Positions 1 to 8,230 of a stretch of DNA of 64,000 nt are shown one piece after another. The position numbers were made by a program, and so were the translations under genes. A model generated the notes under the pieces. The model saw nothing but the letters and a program-made list of their open reading frames with translations. It ran no database searches and was not told the DNA's origin. This DNA is from Paracidovorax citrulli. Lineage in GTDB: Bacteria; Pseudomonadota; Gammaproteobacteria; Burkholderiales; Burkholderiaceae_C. Each line of letters starts with the position of its first letter. The stretch's first letter is position 1. The DNA is taken from the NCBI RefSeq assembly GCF_900100305.1, contig NZ_FNEY01000002.1, positions 1 through 64,000 on the forward strand, given 5' to 3'.

Positions 1-100
1 TCACGCCGATCTCACGCGCCAGCTCGTCGGGCGTGGCGCTGTGCGGTGGCAGCAACCTGCCCACCGCTCTGTCTTTGAATGCTTGTCCGTATCGTGCCAA
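1..100 (-). CDS. IS3-family OrfA transposase, N-terminal fragment
   Basis: Only the first 33 codons are in the window. The frame opens with a TTG codon at 100-98 preceded by GCGAGAAG, a usable ribosome binding site, and reads ARYGQAFKDRAVGRLLPP followed by a segment ending DELAREIGV. This resembles the start of IS3-family OrfA proteins, which carry an N-terminal helix-turn-helix that binds the element ends and are normally joined to the DDE-integrase OrfB by frameshifting. The rest of the gene, and whether it is intact, cannot be seen. Confidence is good for the family and low for the exact start. Confidence 0.6.
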   Translation of the reverse strand, partial: MARYGQAFKDRAVGRLLPPHSATPDELAREIGV

Positions 101-348
101 CTGGCTTCTCGCTCTTCGCCCCCGGGGTGAAACACACGGCAGCGGGCCGGCGCCTGAAGGCACCTGCAAGGCTGTGCATTTGTGGACGATGCGCTGCGCG
201 CACCGGCCCGCTTGCCGTGGACAACGCTTCGCGTTGCCCACCACGCAGACCTTCGACCACAACTACACAGCCTCCTACTACCTTCATGAACTCCGAACAC
301 CGGAGTCCTATCGAGGCGACAACTATTCTGACGCGGGGGGGGTCCTCA
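1..348 (-). mobile_element. End of an IS3-like insertion sequence (partial)
   Basis: The element runs off the left edge. Its transposase reading frame begins at 100 on the minus strand, and about 250 bases of leader lie upstream. On the minus strand a TGAGGACCCCCC sequence starts at 348; a TG-initiated, C-rich terminus fits IS3-type ends, so 348 is proposed as the outer boundary. The leader holds a hairpin at about 227-252 (GTGG.CAACGC, loop TTC, GCGTTG.CCAC). The other terminus is outside the window, so inverted repeats and target duplication cannot be checked. From 349 to 502, between the element and the next gene, I see nothing recognisable. Confidence 0.4.
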
Positions 349-502
349 TGGTTCGCTGGTGGTCGCGGACAAGCCGCCCGATAACAGCTTTGGATTCAAA
401 ATAGCCGCACGCTCGCTGTGCAGCATCTCGGCCTGAACGACGCCGCTGAAGCTGAAAGAAGCCGGTCTCGCGCCACAGCCGTTTCCATCAATCCAGCGCA
501 CA

Positions 503-1675
503 TCAATGCAGCCGCCCTGCCGGATCCGACAAAACGACCTCCATCCGATCCCGCCCCTGGCGCTTCGACGCATACAGCGCTTCGTCCGCCCGCTTGAGCC
601 AATGCGACAGCTCGGCGTCGGGCTGGTCGAACAAGGTCGCCCCGATGCTGAGGGACACGGGCTCCGGCGTCGCGAACATCGCGCTCGCCTGCTGGGCGAA
701 CGCCTCGCGCAGTTCCCGGCCCAGGGCCTGCGCGGCTGAAGGCGACGCGTCGCGCAGCAGGATCACGAACTCGTCCCCGCCCAGCCGGGCGGCCAGCGCG
801 CCGATCGGCAGCGTGCTGCGGATCAGGTCGCTGAGCGTGATGAGCAGGCGGTCGCCGGCATCGTGGCCGTGCAGGTCGTTGACCTGCTTGAAATTGTCGA
901 TGTCCATCAGCAGCAGGGCGCCCGGGCTGGCCGGCGAGGCCTGCCGCAGCAGCGCCGGGGCGCGCAGGTAGAGCGCGCGGCGGTTGTCCAGGGCGGTGAG
1001 CGGGTCGCGGGCGGCGATCTGGGCCATGCGTTCCTCGCGGCGGTGGCGCTCGGTGCCGGTCATGGACATGGCGAGCAGCATGATCGCCATCACGCCTTCC
1101 ACCAGCGAGACCTGGATGACCACGCCCCGGAAGCTGGCCAGGTGGATGGATGCGTCGAGCGCCACCGCCGAAGCGGCCTTTGCCAGGTAGAACAGGCCGT
1201 GCGCCCACAGGACGAAGCGCAGCTGTGCCGCGCCCACGCTCAAAGCGCCGCCGCCCTGCGGGCGCAGCAGCAGGCCGGCGCGCAAGGTGACGGCAGCGAT
1301 GAGCAGCGACTGCACGCCCAGCATCGTCTTGGACCACCAGGGCCCCTCGGGCAGCCACAGCATCGCCAGCCACACGGCGGCCAGCAGCCACCGCCCGGCG
1401 CGCGGCAGCCGGGTACGCCTGAACGCGGCAACGCCGCCCAGGAACAGCGCGTGGGCAACGATCAGCAGGCCGTTGGAGAACCAGATGCCCACGAACAGGA
1501 AGCCGCTGGCGCGCAGCAGGGCGAGCGCGCTGCCGACGGCGATGACGGCGAACCCCGCGCTCCAAAGCAGCAGCGAACGCTCGCGCACGCTGCTCCATTC
1601 CGAAGCCAGGTACAGCGTGGAGGCGGTTGCCAGGGCGGCGGTGATGACGAGCAGGGTGAAGGGATCGAGAACCAT
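503..1675 (-). CDS. Membrane-anchored GGDEF diguanylate cyclase
   Basis: A predicted 390-residue inner-membrane protein that should make cyclic di-GMP from two GTP. The first ~200 residues are a series of about six hydrophobic helices with short loops, a membrane sensor resembling 7TM-type input modules. The GGDEF domain covers about residues 218-380, with DIDNFKQVND in the GTP-binding region and an intact GGDEF active-site loop at 299-303. The residues just before GGDEF (PIGALAARL) lack the RxxD product-inhibition site, so feedback inhibition is not expected. The ATG at 1675 is chosen because it is the only in-frame ATG near the first hydrophobic helix. An AT-rich tract at about 1770-1800 lies upstream and may carry the promoter. 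Confidence 0.85.
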   Translation of the reverse strand: MVLDPFTLLVITAALATASTLYLASEWSSVRERSLLLWSAGFAVIAVGSALALLRASGFLFVGIWFSNGLLIVAHALFLGGVAAFRRTRLPRAGRWLLAAVWLAMLWLPEGPWWSKTMLGVQSLLIAAVTLRAGLLLRPQGGGALSVGAAQLRFVLWAHGLFYLAKAASAVALDASIHLASFRGVVIQVSLVEGVMAIMLLAMSMTGTERHRREERMAQIAARDPLTALDNRRALYLRAPALLRQASPASPGALLLMDIDNFKQVNDLHGHDAGDRLLITLSDLIRSTLPIGALAARLGGDEFVILLRDASPSAAQALGRELREAFAQQASAMFATPEPVSLSIGATLFDQPDAELSHWLKRADEALYASKRQGRDRMEVVLSDPAGRLH

Positions 1676-1793
1676 GGACGACGGACAGGTGGAGGAGGTA
1701 TCCGCACCGGCAGGCCGCGAAGTGCCGGGGCCGGTCTTGATCGGCGTGTTTCCCCAGAAAGTTGGAAACGCTCCATATTTATTATTTTTATCA

Positions 1794-2111
1794 TTATCCA
1801 ACAGAGTTCAAACCCCGTGCAGGCGACTGCCTTTGGGGCGGCTCTTCCACCGGCAACTCCACCAGCACGCCGGTTTCCAGCTCCACCCGCACGCAGGCGC
1901 GCGGCACGAAGCCGTGTCCCAGGCCGGCGGCCTGGGCGGCTATTTTTGCCTGCATGTTCGGCACGGTGATGCGCCGCTGGCCCGAGAGCAGGCCCACGGT
2001 GCGGTCGGTCAGTTGCCGCGCGCCGTCGCCCACCACGATGGCGGTGTGTTCCAGCAGGTCGGCGCGGGTGAGCGGGCGCTGCAGTTGCACCAGCGGATGG
2101 GTGGCGGCCAA
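1794..2111 (-). pseudogene. LysR-type regulator remnant (effector-domain fragment)
   Basis: The frame encodes about 90 residues that align closely with the C-terminal effector domain of the LysR protein at 9209-10111: shared stretches include ADLLEHTA versus GDLLEHTA, IGLLSGQRRI versus VGLLSGQRRI, and KIAAQAAGLGHGFVPRACVR in both. The N-terminal helix-turn-helix and the first half of the effector domain are missing, and the last ~40 residues are replaced by unrelated sequence ending at 1794. It therefore cannot bind DNA and is read as debris of a duplicated regulator. It sits at the 3' end of the TRAP operon, next to the IS-flanked diguanylate cyclase. Confidence 0.75.
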
Positions 2112-2153
2112 CCGGTTCCGGCAACGACTCCGGAAGGGCTTCGCGAGCCGATT

Positions 2154-3434
2154 TCAGCCGTAGAGCAGGCGCGCAGGCCAGATGACCAGCGCAGGAAACG
2201 CCACCATCAGGAACATCATCGCGAACTCCGCCAGCATGAACGGCCAGACGCCGCGGATCACATCGTCCATGCGGATGCGCGCCACGCCGGCCACGACGTT
2301 CAGCACCGTGCCCACCGGCGGCGTGACGAGGCCGATGGAGTTGTTGATGATGAACAGCACCCCGAAATAGATCGGGTCGATGCCGGCGGCCTTGACCACG
2401 GGCATGAGCACGGGCGTGAGGATCAGGATGGTGGGCGTCATGTCCATGGCGGTGCCGACGACGATCACCAGCAGCATGATCATCGCCATCAGCAGGATGG
2501 GGCTGCCGATGAAGGGCTCCAGCAGCGTGACGACCTTGCCCGGCAGGTCGGCCACGGTGATCAGCCAGGCCGACACCAGGGCCGCGGCCACGAGGAACAT
2601 CACCACGCCGGTGGTGCGCGCGGCGGTGACGAAGACGCCGTAGATCTGCGAGGGCTTGAGTTCGCGGTAGATGACCACGGCGACGAAGAGCGAATACACC
2701 GCCGCCACGACGGCCGCCTCGGTGGGCGTGAAGACGCCGAAGCGCAGGCCCACCAGGATGATGAGCGGCAGCATCAGCGCCCAGCCGGCTTGGCGGAATG
2801 CGAGCCAGACCTCCTTGCGCGAGCGGCGCGGCGGCGGCACGATGTGTTCCCTGCGCACCAGCCACCACCACGTGGCCCAGAGGGCCCCGGCGATGAGGAT
2901 GCCGGGGAAGATGCCGGCCAGGAAGAGCTTGCTGATCGAGAGGTTCGCCGCCACGCCGAAGATCACGAAGCCGATGGAGGGCGGGATGATGGGGCCGATC
3001 ACGCCGGCCGCGGCGATCAGGCCGCCGGAGCGCGCCTTGTCGTGGCCTGCGGCCACCATCATCGGGACCAGCAGGGCCGAGAGCGCGGCCGCGTCGGCCA
3101 CCGCCGAGCCCGAGAGCGCCGAGAGCACGCAGGCCGCGACGATGGCGACGTAGCCCAGCCCGCCGCGCACGTGGCCGACGAGGGTGAGCGCCAGATCGAC
3201 GATGCGCCTGGAGAGGCCGCCGGTGTTCATGACCTCGCCGGCCAGCATGAAGAAGGGCACGGCCAGCAGCGGGAAGCTGTCGGCGCCGTTGATCAGGTTC
3301 TGCGCGAGGATCTGCGCGTCGAACATGTCGAGGTGCCACATGAGCGCCACGCCGCAGAGCAGCAGCGAGAACGCGATCGGGATGCCGATCGCCATGGCGC
3401 CCAGCAGCGAGAGGAGGAAGACGGCGATGGTCAT
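2154..3434 (-). CDS. dctM: TRAP transporter large permease, DctM family
   Basis: A 426-residue inner-membrane protein, the usual length of DctM/SiaM large subunits. It has roughly twelve hydrophobic segments with the conserved N-terminal pattern (LLGAMAIGIPIAFSLLL) and glycine/proline-rich motifs such as GGLSRRIVD, GPIIPPSIGF and NSIGLVTPPVG. DctM forms the sodium-coupled translocation channel of tripartite ATP-independent transporters and works with DctQ and the periplasmic receptor DctP. It starts 13 bases after the dctQ stop, with GAGGAG upstream of ATG 3434, and is the last gene of the operon running down from 8108. The associated enzymes suggest a sugar-acid substrate. Family very secure, substrate inferred. 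Confidence 0.93.
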   Translation of the reverse strand: MTIAVFLLSLLGAMAIGIPIAFSLLLCGVALMWHLDMFDAQILAQNLINGADSFPLLAVPFFMLAGEVMNTGGLSRRIVDLALTLVGHVRGGLGYVAIVAACVLSALSGSAVADAAALSALLVPMMVAAGHDKARSGGLIAAAGVIGPIIPPSIGFVIFGVAANLSISKLFLAGIFPGILIAGALWATWWWLVRREHIVPPPRRSRKEVWLAFRQAGWALMLPLIILVGLRFGVFTPTEAAVVAAVYSLFVAVVIYRELKPSQIYGVFVTAARTTGVVMFLVAAALVSAWLITVADLPGKVVTLLEPFIGSPILLMAMIMLLVIVVGTAMDMTPTILILTPVLMPVVKAAGIDPIYFGVLFIINNSIGLVTPPVGTVLNVVAGVARIRMDDVIRGVWPFMLAEFAMMFLMVAFPALVIWPARLLYG

Positions 3435-3447
3435 GGTGCGGGGCTCC

Positions 3448-4068
3448 TCATCCGCGGGGCTGGCGCTGCGTGTCCGCGGCGTCCGGCCCGGGCGCGGCGC
3501 CGGCCTGGGTGGCCAGCCGGTCCTCTTCGGCCAGGCGCGCCTGCAGGGCGTGGAATTCCGCGGTCTCTTCCGAGTCCTTGACCATGACCAGCGCGTCGCC
3601 GCGCAGCTGGCCGCTCAGCACGCGCCAGAGGTCGTAGAGCAGGAACACCGCGGCCGATGCCGCGAACACCACGCCGACCAGGTAGAAGTACCCCATCGAC
3701 CAGCCGGTGGTGGGCGCGGTGACGTCCATGTTCAGCCGGGTCTGTGCCCAGCTGCCCGAGAAGATCAGCCAGCAGACCCAGAGCATCAGCCCCTGGCCGG
3801 CGACCACGCAGGCCTTCTTGCCCGCGTCGGGCAGGCGGCTCACCAGCATGTCCACGCCCAGGTGGCCGTGGTGCCGCATGGCCACGATGGCGCCCAGGAA
3901 GGTGAGCCAGACGAAGAGCCAGCGCGAGACTTCCTCCGACACGGTGATGCCGGTGTTGAAGGCGTAGCGCAGCACGACGTTGCCGAACACCATCACCACC
4001 ATCACCGCCAGGGCGCCGGCCATGAGGAAATCCAGCAACCGGCAATAGCGGTCCATCCAACGTTCCAT
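3448..4068 (-). CDS. dctQ: TRAP transporter small permease, DctQ family
   Basis: A 206-residue protein with four hydrophobic helices within the first ~165 residues, and a charged C-terminal tail (KDSEETAEFHAL onward) longer than in many DctQ proteins. The signature stretch EEVSRWLFVWLTFLGAIVAM, at the end of helix 1 and into helix 2, is typical. DctQ is the obligatory small membrane subunit that pairs with DctM. The ATG at 4068 is preceded by GGAGACAC. It lies between the fumarylacetoacetate-hydrolase-like gene (27 bases upstream) and dctM (13 bases downstream), so co-translation within one operon is likely. Confidence 0.92.
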   Translation of the reverse strand: MERWMDRYCRLLDFLMAGALAVMVVMVFGNVVLRYAFNTGITVSEEVSRWLFVWLTFLGAIVAMRHHGHLGVDMLVSRLPDAGKKACVVAGQGLMLWVCWLIFSGSWAQTRLNMDVTAPTTGWSMGYFYLVGVVFAASAAVFLLYDLWRVLSGQLRGDALVMVKDSEETAEFHALQARLAEEDRLATQAGAAPGPDAADTQRQPRG

Positions 4069-4095
4069 GGTTGTGTCTCCTGATCGGCGTGCGCG

Positions 4096-5280
4096 TCAGA
4101 GGCTGCGGCCGTCCAGCAGGCCGCGCGCGGCCAGGTGGTTGATGAAGGCGCGCAGGCCGAACCGCCAGGGCGGCGCGGTCTCGCTGTGGGTGACGCGGTT
4201 GCAGAGGGCGCCCAGCCGGGCGCTGCGGATGGTGACCTCGTCGCCCAGTTGGTGGGTGAAGCCGGCGCCGGGTTCGCCGCGGTCCTCGATGGGCGCGAAG
4301 AGCGTGCCCAAAAACAGCATGAAGCCGTCCGGGTACTGGTGCGCGGCCAGGGTCTGCGCGACGATGTCCGCCGGGTCGCGGCTGATGCTGGCCATGGTGT
4401 TGATGCCGCGCATGGTGAAGCCGTCGGTGCCGCGCACTTCCAGGTGCACGGTTTCTCGGCGCACGTCGTCCATGCCGAAGCTGGCGTCGAAGAGCCGGAT
4501 GAAGGGGCCGATGGCGCAGGAGGCGTTGTTGTCCTTGGCCTTGCCGAGCAGCAGGGCGCTGCGGCCCTCGATGTCGCGCAGGTTGACGTCGTTGCCGAGC
4601 GTGGCGCCCACGATGTCGCCGCGGCCGTTCACGGCCAGCACCACCTCGGGCTCGGGATTGTTCCAGGCCGAATCGGCGCGGATGCCGATCTCCTGGCCGG
4701 TGCCGACGGAGGCGAGCACGGGGGCCTTGGTGAACACTTCGGCATCGGGGCCGATACCGACTTCCAGGTACTGGGACCAGAGGCCCTGCTGCTGCAACAG
4801 GGCCTTCAGCGCCATCGCCTTGTCGGAGCCGGGGCGGATGTCCGCGAGGTTCTCGCCGATCAGCGCCTGCACCTTGCCGCGCAGTTCCTGGGCGCGCGAT
4901 GCGTCGCCGCGCGCCTGTTCCTCGATCACGCGCTCGACCATGCTGGCGGCGAAGGTCACGCCGGCGGCCTTGACCACCTGCAGGTCGCAGGGCGCGAGCA
5001 GGAAGGGCCGGGCGGTGTCGCGGGCGCCGAGGCGGCTGTTGCCCAGCAGTTCTTCCACCGCGCACAGGCGCTCGCCGGCAGCCTGGCGCGCGGCCTCGGC
5101 GGGCCGGTCGGCGTCGAGCAGGGTGCTCATGGTGGGGAAGGCGCGGCTGATGTCGAACACGCCTTCGGGGCGCAGCGCCACCACCGCGGGGCCGGCCGGC
5201 GGGCCGGGTGTCCAGGCCCGGGCCACCAGCGTGCCGGCCAGTCCGTCGTCGGGCAGCAGGCCCGTGCGTTCGTCGTTCAT
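4096..5280 (-). CDS. Fumarylacetoacetate hydrolase-fold enzyme, probable 2-keto-3-deoxy sugar-acid dehydratase
   Basis: A 394-residue cytoplasmic protein. The C-terminal two thirds form the FAH fold, beginning near GIGPDAEVFTKAP at about residue 175. The divalent-metal site is visible as NPEPEVVL (two acidic ligands) followed by GNDVNLRD and the GKAKD lysine. Members of this family of about 390 residues next to IlvD/Edd-type sugar-acid dehydratases act as 2-keto-3-deoxypentonate dehydratases or related lyases, giving an alpha-ketoglutarate semialdehyde-type product. Here it directly follows such a dehydratase (18 bases) and precedes the TRAP permeases, so it is probably step two of the same pathway. 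The exact substrate cannot be read from sequence. Confidence 0.82.
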   Translation of the reverse strand: MNDERTGLLPDDGLAGTLVARAWTPGPPAGPAVVALRPEGVFDISRAFPTMSTLLDADRPAEAARQAAGERLCAVEELLGNSRLGARDTARPFLLAPCDLQVVKAAGVTFAASMVERVIEEQARGDASRAQELRGKVQALIGENLADIRPGSDKAMALKALLQQQGLWSQYLEVGIGPDAEVFTKAPVLASVGTGQEIGIRADSAWNNPEPEVVLAVNGRGDIVGATLGNDVNLRDIEGRSALLLGKAKDNNASCAIGPFIRLFDASFGMDDVRRETVHLEVRGTDGFTMRGINTMASISRDPADIVAQTLAAHQYPDGFMLFLGTLFAPIEDRGEPGAGFTHQLGDEVTIRSARLGALCNRVTHSETAPPWRFGLRAFINHLAARGLLDGRSL

Positions 5281-5298
5281 GGTTCTCGTCCTCGGGCG

Positions 5299-7080
5299 TC
5301 AGTGGTTGTGGCGGGGTGTCTGCTCGGCGATGCGGCGGAACTGCAGCGCGAAATCCAGCGTGGCGCCGTCGGCGAGCTGGCCGGTTTTCTCGCGGTAGAG
5401 CGCTTCCCAGGGCGAGCGGCTCGCAGGCACGGGCGGCGGCGGCAGTTCGCGGCGGCGGCGGGCGATCTCATCGTCGGGCACCAGCGCGTTGCAGTGGCCG
5501 CGCTGCAGGTCGATCAGGATCAGGTCGCCGGTCTGCAGCCAGGCGAGGCCCCCGCCCGCCGCGCTCTCGGGCGAGGCGTTGAGGATGGAGGGGCTGTCGG
5601 CGGTGCCGGATTGCCGGCCGTCGCCCAGCGTGGGCAGCGCCCGGATGCCGCGCCGGATCAGCGCATCGGGCGGCTGCATGTTGACCACCTCGGCCGAGCC
5701 GGGCCAGCCCAGCGGGCCGGCGCCGCGCATCACCAGGATGCAGTCCTCGTCGATGCCGAGGGCAGGGTCGTTGATGCGCGCGTGGTAGTCCTCGGCGCCG
5801 TCGAAAACGATGGCCCGGGCCGTGAACACGTCTTCATGGCCCGGCCGGCAGAGGTAGCGCGCGCGGAAGGCCTCGGAGATCACCGAGGTTTTCATGATGC
5901 CGAAATCGAACAGGTTGCCCGAGAGCACCAGGAAGCCGGCCTTGTCCATCAGCGGGTCGGCGAAGGTGCGGATCACCTCGCGGTCCGTCGCTTCGCGGCC
6001 CTGCAGGTTCTCGGCGATGCTGCGGCCCGTGACGCTGGCGCAGTCGCCGTGCAGCCGGCCGGCCTGCAGCAGCTCCCACATCACCGCGGGCACGCCGCCG
6101 GCACGGAAGAAGCGCTCGCCCAGGTATTTGCCGGCGGGCTGCATGTTGACCAGCAGGGGCAGGCCGTAGGCATGGTCGGTCCAGTCGCGCGGGTGCAGTT
6201 CGACGCCGGCATGGCGCGCCATGGCCTGGATGTGCACCTGCGCGTTGCTGGAGCCGCCCGCGCAGCTGACCACCGCCAGCGCGTTGAGGAAGCTCTCGCG
6301 GGTGAGCACGCGCGAGGGGCGCAGGTCTTCGTGCGCCATCTCGACGATGCGCCGGCCGGTGGCATAGGCCATCTGGCCGCGCTCGCGGTAGGGCGCGGGG
6401 ATGGCGGCGCAGCCGGGCAGCGACAGGCCCAGGGCCTCGGCCACCGCGTTCATGGTGGAGGCCGTGCCCATGGTGTTGCAGTGGCCGGCCGAGGGCGCGC
6501 TGTCGCAGGCGCGCTGCAGGAATTCTTCCTCGTCGATCTCGCCGGCCGCCAGCATGCGGCGGCTGCGCCAGATGACGGTGCCCGAGCCGACCAGTTCGCC
6601 CTCGTGCCAGCCATCGAGCATCGGCCCGCCCGAGAGCACGATGGCGGGGATATCGACGGTGGAAGCGGCCATGATGCCGGCCGGCGTGGTCTTGTCGCAG
6701 CCGGTGGTCAGCACCACGGCGTCGATGGGGTAGCCGTAGAGGATCTCGACCAGGCCCAGGTAGGCGAGGTTGCGGTCCAGCGCGGCGGAGGGGCGGCGGC
6801 AGTTCTCGAAGATCGGGTGGACGGGGAATTCGATCGGGATGCCGCCCGCATCGCGGATGCCGTCGCGCACGCGGCGGGCCAGTTCGAGGTGGATGCGGTT
6901 GCAGGGGGAAAGATCGCTGCCGGTCTGGGCGATGCCGATGATGGGCCGGCCCGAGCGCAGCTCCTCGGGCGTGAGCCCGTAGTTCATGAAGCGCTCGAGG
7001 TAGAGCGCGGTCATGTCGGAGCGCGCCGGGTCGGCGAACCAGTCGCGCGAGCGGAAGCGGCGGCCTTCGGGTGGGGTCAT
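5299..7080 (-). CDS. IlvD/Edd family sugar-acid dehydratase (pentonate/hexonate dehydratase)
   Basis: A 593-residue enzyme of the dihydroxy-acid dehydratase family. Three cysteines fit the iron-sulfur ligand set: C60 in SDLSPCNRIH, C128 in TTGCDKTTPA and C201 in AGHCNTMGTA. The stretch CNRIHLELARRVRDGIRDAG and the overall length match the pentonate dehydratase branch (L-arabinonate and D-xylonate dehydratases) better than IlvD, which makes branched-chain amino acid precursors. The expected reaction is removal of water from an aldonic acid to a 2-keto-3-deoxy acid. ATG 7080 lies 11 bases after the dctP stop. Position between the TRAP receptor and an FAH-fold dehydratase supports catabolism of an imported sugar acid. 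Confidence 0.88.
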   Translation of the reverse strand: MTPPEGRRFRSRDWFADPARSDMTALYLERFMNYGLTPEELRSGRPIIGIAQTGSDLSPCNRIHLELARRVRDGIRDAGGIPIEFPVHPIFENCRRPSAALDRNLAYLGLVEILYGYPIDAVVLTTGCDKTTPAGIMAASTVDIPAIVLSGGPMLDGWHEGELVGSGTVIWRSRRMLAAGEIDEEEFLQRACDSAPSAGHCNTMGTASTMNAVAEALGLSLPGCAAIPAPYRERGQMAYATGRRIVEMAHEDLRPSRVLTRESFLNALAVVSCAGGSSNAQVHIQAMARHAGVELHPRDWTDHAYGLPLLVNMQPAGKYLGERFFRAGGVPAVMWELLQAGRLHGDCASVTGRSIAENLQGREATDREVIRTFADPLMDKAGFLVLSGNLFDFGIMKTSVISEAFRARYLCRPGHEDVFTARAIVFDGAEDYHARINDPALGIDEDCILVMRGAGPLGWPGSAEVVNMQPPDALIRRGIRALPTLGDGRQSGTADSPSILNASPESAAGGGLAWLQTGDLILIDLQRGHCNALVPDDEIARRRRELPPPPVPASRSPWEALYREKTGQLADGATLDFALQFRRIAEQTPRHNH

Positions 7081-7091
7081 GTCGTTTTCGG

Positions 7092-8108
7092 TTACTTGCG
7101 GCGGGCCTTTTCCAGCTCGGCCATCATTTCGCGGGTGGTGTCCTCGCCGAATTCCTTGCTGTACCTGGCGACCACGGGCTGCAGCTTGTCGCGCAGCTGG
7201 GCCTGCTCCGCGGCGGGCAGTTCGGTCACCTGCATGCCGAGCTTCTTCAGCTCGCCGAGCGCCTTGGCTTCCAGCGCGCGGATGGCCTTGCGCTCGAACG
7301 CGGTGGCTTCGTTGGCGGCCTCCTGCACGATCTTCTGCTCCTCGGGGGAGAGGGTGTCCCAGGTCTTTTTCGACATCAGCAGCACCCAGGTGCTGTAGAT
7401 GTGGCGCGACAGGACCAGGTGCTTCTGCACCTCGTAGAACTTGCTGGTCAGGATGGTCGCGGTCGGGTTCTCCTGGCCATCCACCGCCTTCTGTTCCATG
7501 GCCGAGTACAGCTCGGTGAAGGGCATGGGCGTGGCGTTGGCGCCGAGCGCGTTGAAGCTGTCGATGAACAGCTGGTTCTGGATCACGCGGACCTTCAGGC
7601 CGGCGAAGTCTTCGGCCTTCTGGATGGGGCGGCGCGAGTTGGTGGTCTGGCGGAAGCCGTTCTCCCAGTAGCCGAGGCCGACCAGGCCCTTCTCGGGCAG
7701 CCTGGCGAGCAGCTTCCTGCCGAAGGCGCTGTCGAGCACGGCGTCGGCTTCCTCGCTGGTATTGAAGGTGAGCGGCAGGTTCAGCACGCCGAAGTCCTTG
7801 ACCACCGGCACCAGGGTGGAGCTGTCGGGCACCGTCATCTCCAGGGTGCCGCCGCGCAGTGCGGAGATCATGGTGACATCGTTGCCCAGCGTGCCGTTGG
7901 CGAAGAGCCTGGCGCGCATCTTGCCGCCGCTTTTGGCCGCGAGGACCTCGTCGAAGTGCCGCGACGCGTGGGCCTGCGGATGGTCGTCGCTGATGCCGGT
8001 GCCGATCTTGAAGGTGCGCTCGCGCACCTGCGCCGCGGCGGGCGCGGCCAGCACGGCAGCCAGGGCGGTGGCCAGCGCGAACGTCTTGAAAGCTGCGTGG
8101 AATTGCAT
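7092..8108 (-). CDS. dctP: TRAP transporter periplasmic substrate-binding protein, DctP family
   Basis: A 338-residue periplasmic receptor. Residues 1 to about 26 form a classic signal peptide with cleavage after the APAAA stretch, leaving QVRERTFKIGTG at the mature N terminus. The body has DctP-family hallmarks: GLVGLGYWENGFRQTTNSRRPI, then GLKVRVIQN, whose arginine normally pairs with the ligand carboxylate, and PFTELYSAMEQKAVDGQENP. It delivers substrate to DctQM. The ATG at 8108 is preceded by GGAGACACGACATC; the longer open frame upstream lacks a signal peptide and is rejected. It is the first gene of the operon, so it is probably the most strongly translated, as is common for binding proteins. 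Confidence 0.93.
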   Translation of the reverse strand: MQFHAAFKTFALATALAAVLAAPAAAQVRERTFKIGTGISDDHPQAHASRHFDEVLAAKSGGKMRARLFANGTLGNDVTMISALRGGTLEMTVPDSSTLVPVVKDFGVLNLPLTFNTSEEADAVLDSAFGRKLLARLPEKGLVGLGYWENGFRQTTNSRRPIQKAEDFAGLKVRVIQNQLFIDSFNALGANATPMPFTELYSAMEQKAVDGQENPTATILTSKFYEVQKHLVLSRHIYSTWVLLMSKKTWDTLSPEEQKIVQEAANEATAFERKAIRALEAKALGELKKLGMQVTELPAAEQAQLRDKLQPVVARYSKEFGEDTTREMMAELEKARRK

Positions 8109-8230
8109 GATGTCGTGTCTCCTGCGGATGTTCCTGGGTGTCGCGGGGGTGCAGACTAGGGGGCGGTGCCCGTGGCGTCCAATCAGTGTTTTTCCACGGG
8201 GCATTCCTTCCAGTTATCGGTCCCCCCAAA
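8109..8230. promoter_or_regulatory. Divergent promoter region between dctP operon and LysR gene
   Basis: This 122-base gap separates the dctP operon from the divergent LysR gene, the usual place for LysR-type operators. An inverted repeat CCGTGG (8170-8175) and CCACGG (8194-8199) is separated by 18 bases and flanks an AT-richer segment. That spacing is wider than the usual T-N11-A LysR site, so the match is weak, and no clear -35/-10 pair stands out. Confidence 0.35.

Noticed and set aside
33-404. Open frame of 123 residues at the left end
   Set aside because: It lies antisense to the IS leader and transposase start, with no recognisable features.
1287-7398. Long plus-strand reading frames (for example 1287-3581 and 4135-7398) opposite the TRAP operon
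   Set aside because: They are antisense shadows of well-supported genes, rich in His/Arg/Gly repeats typical of complement frames in GC-rich DNA, without domains.
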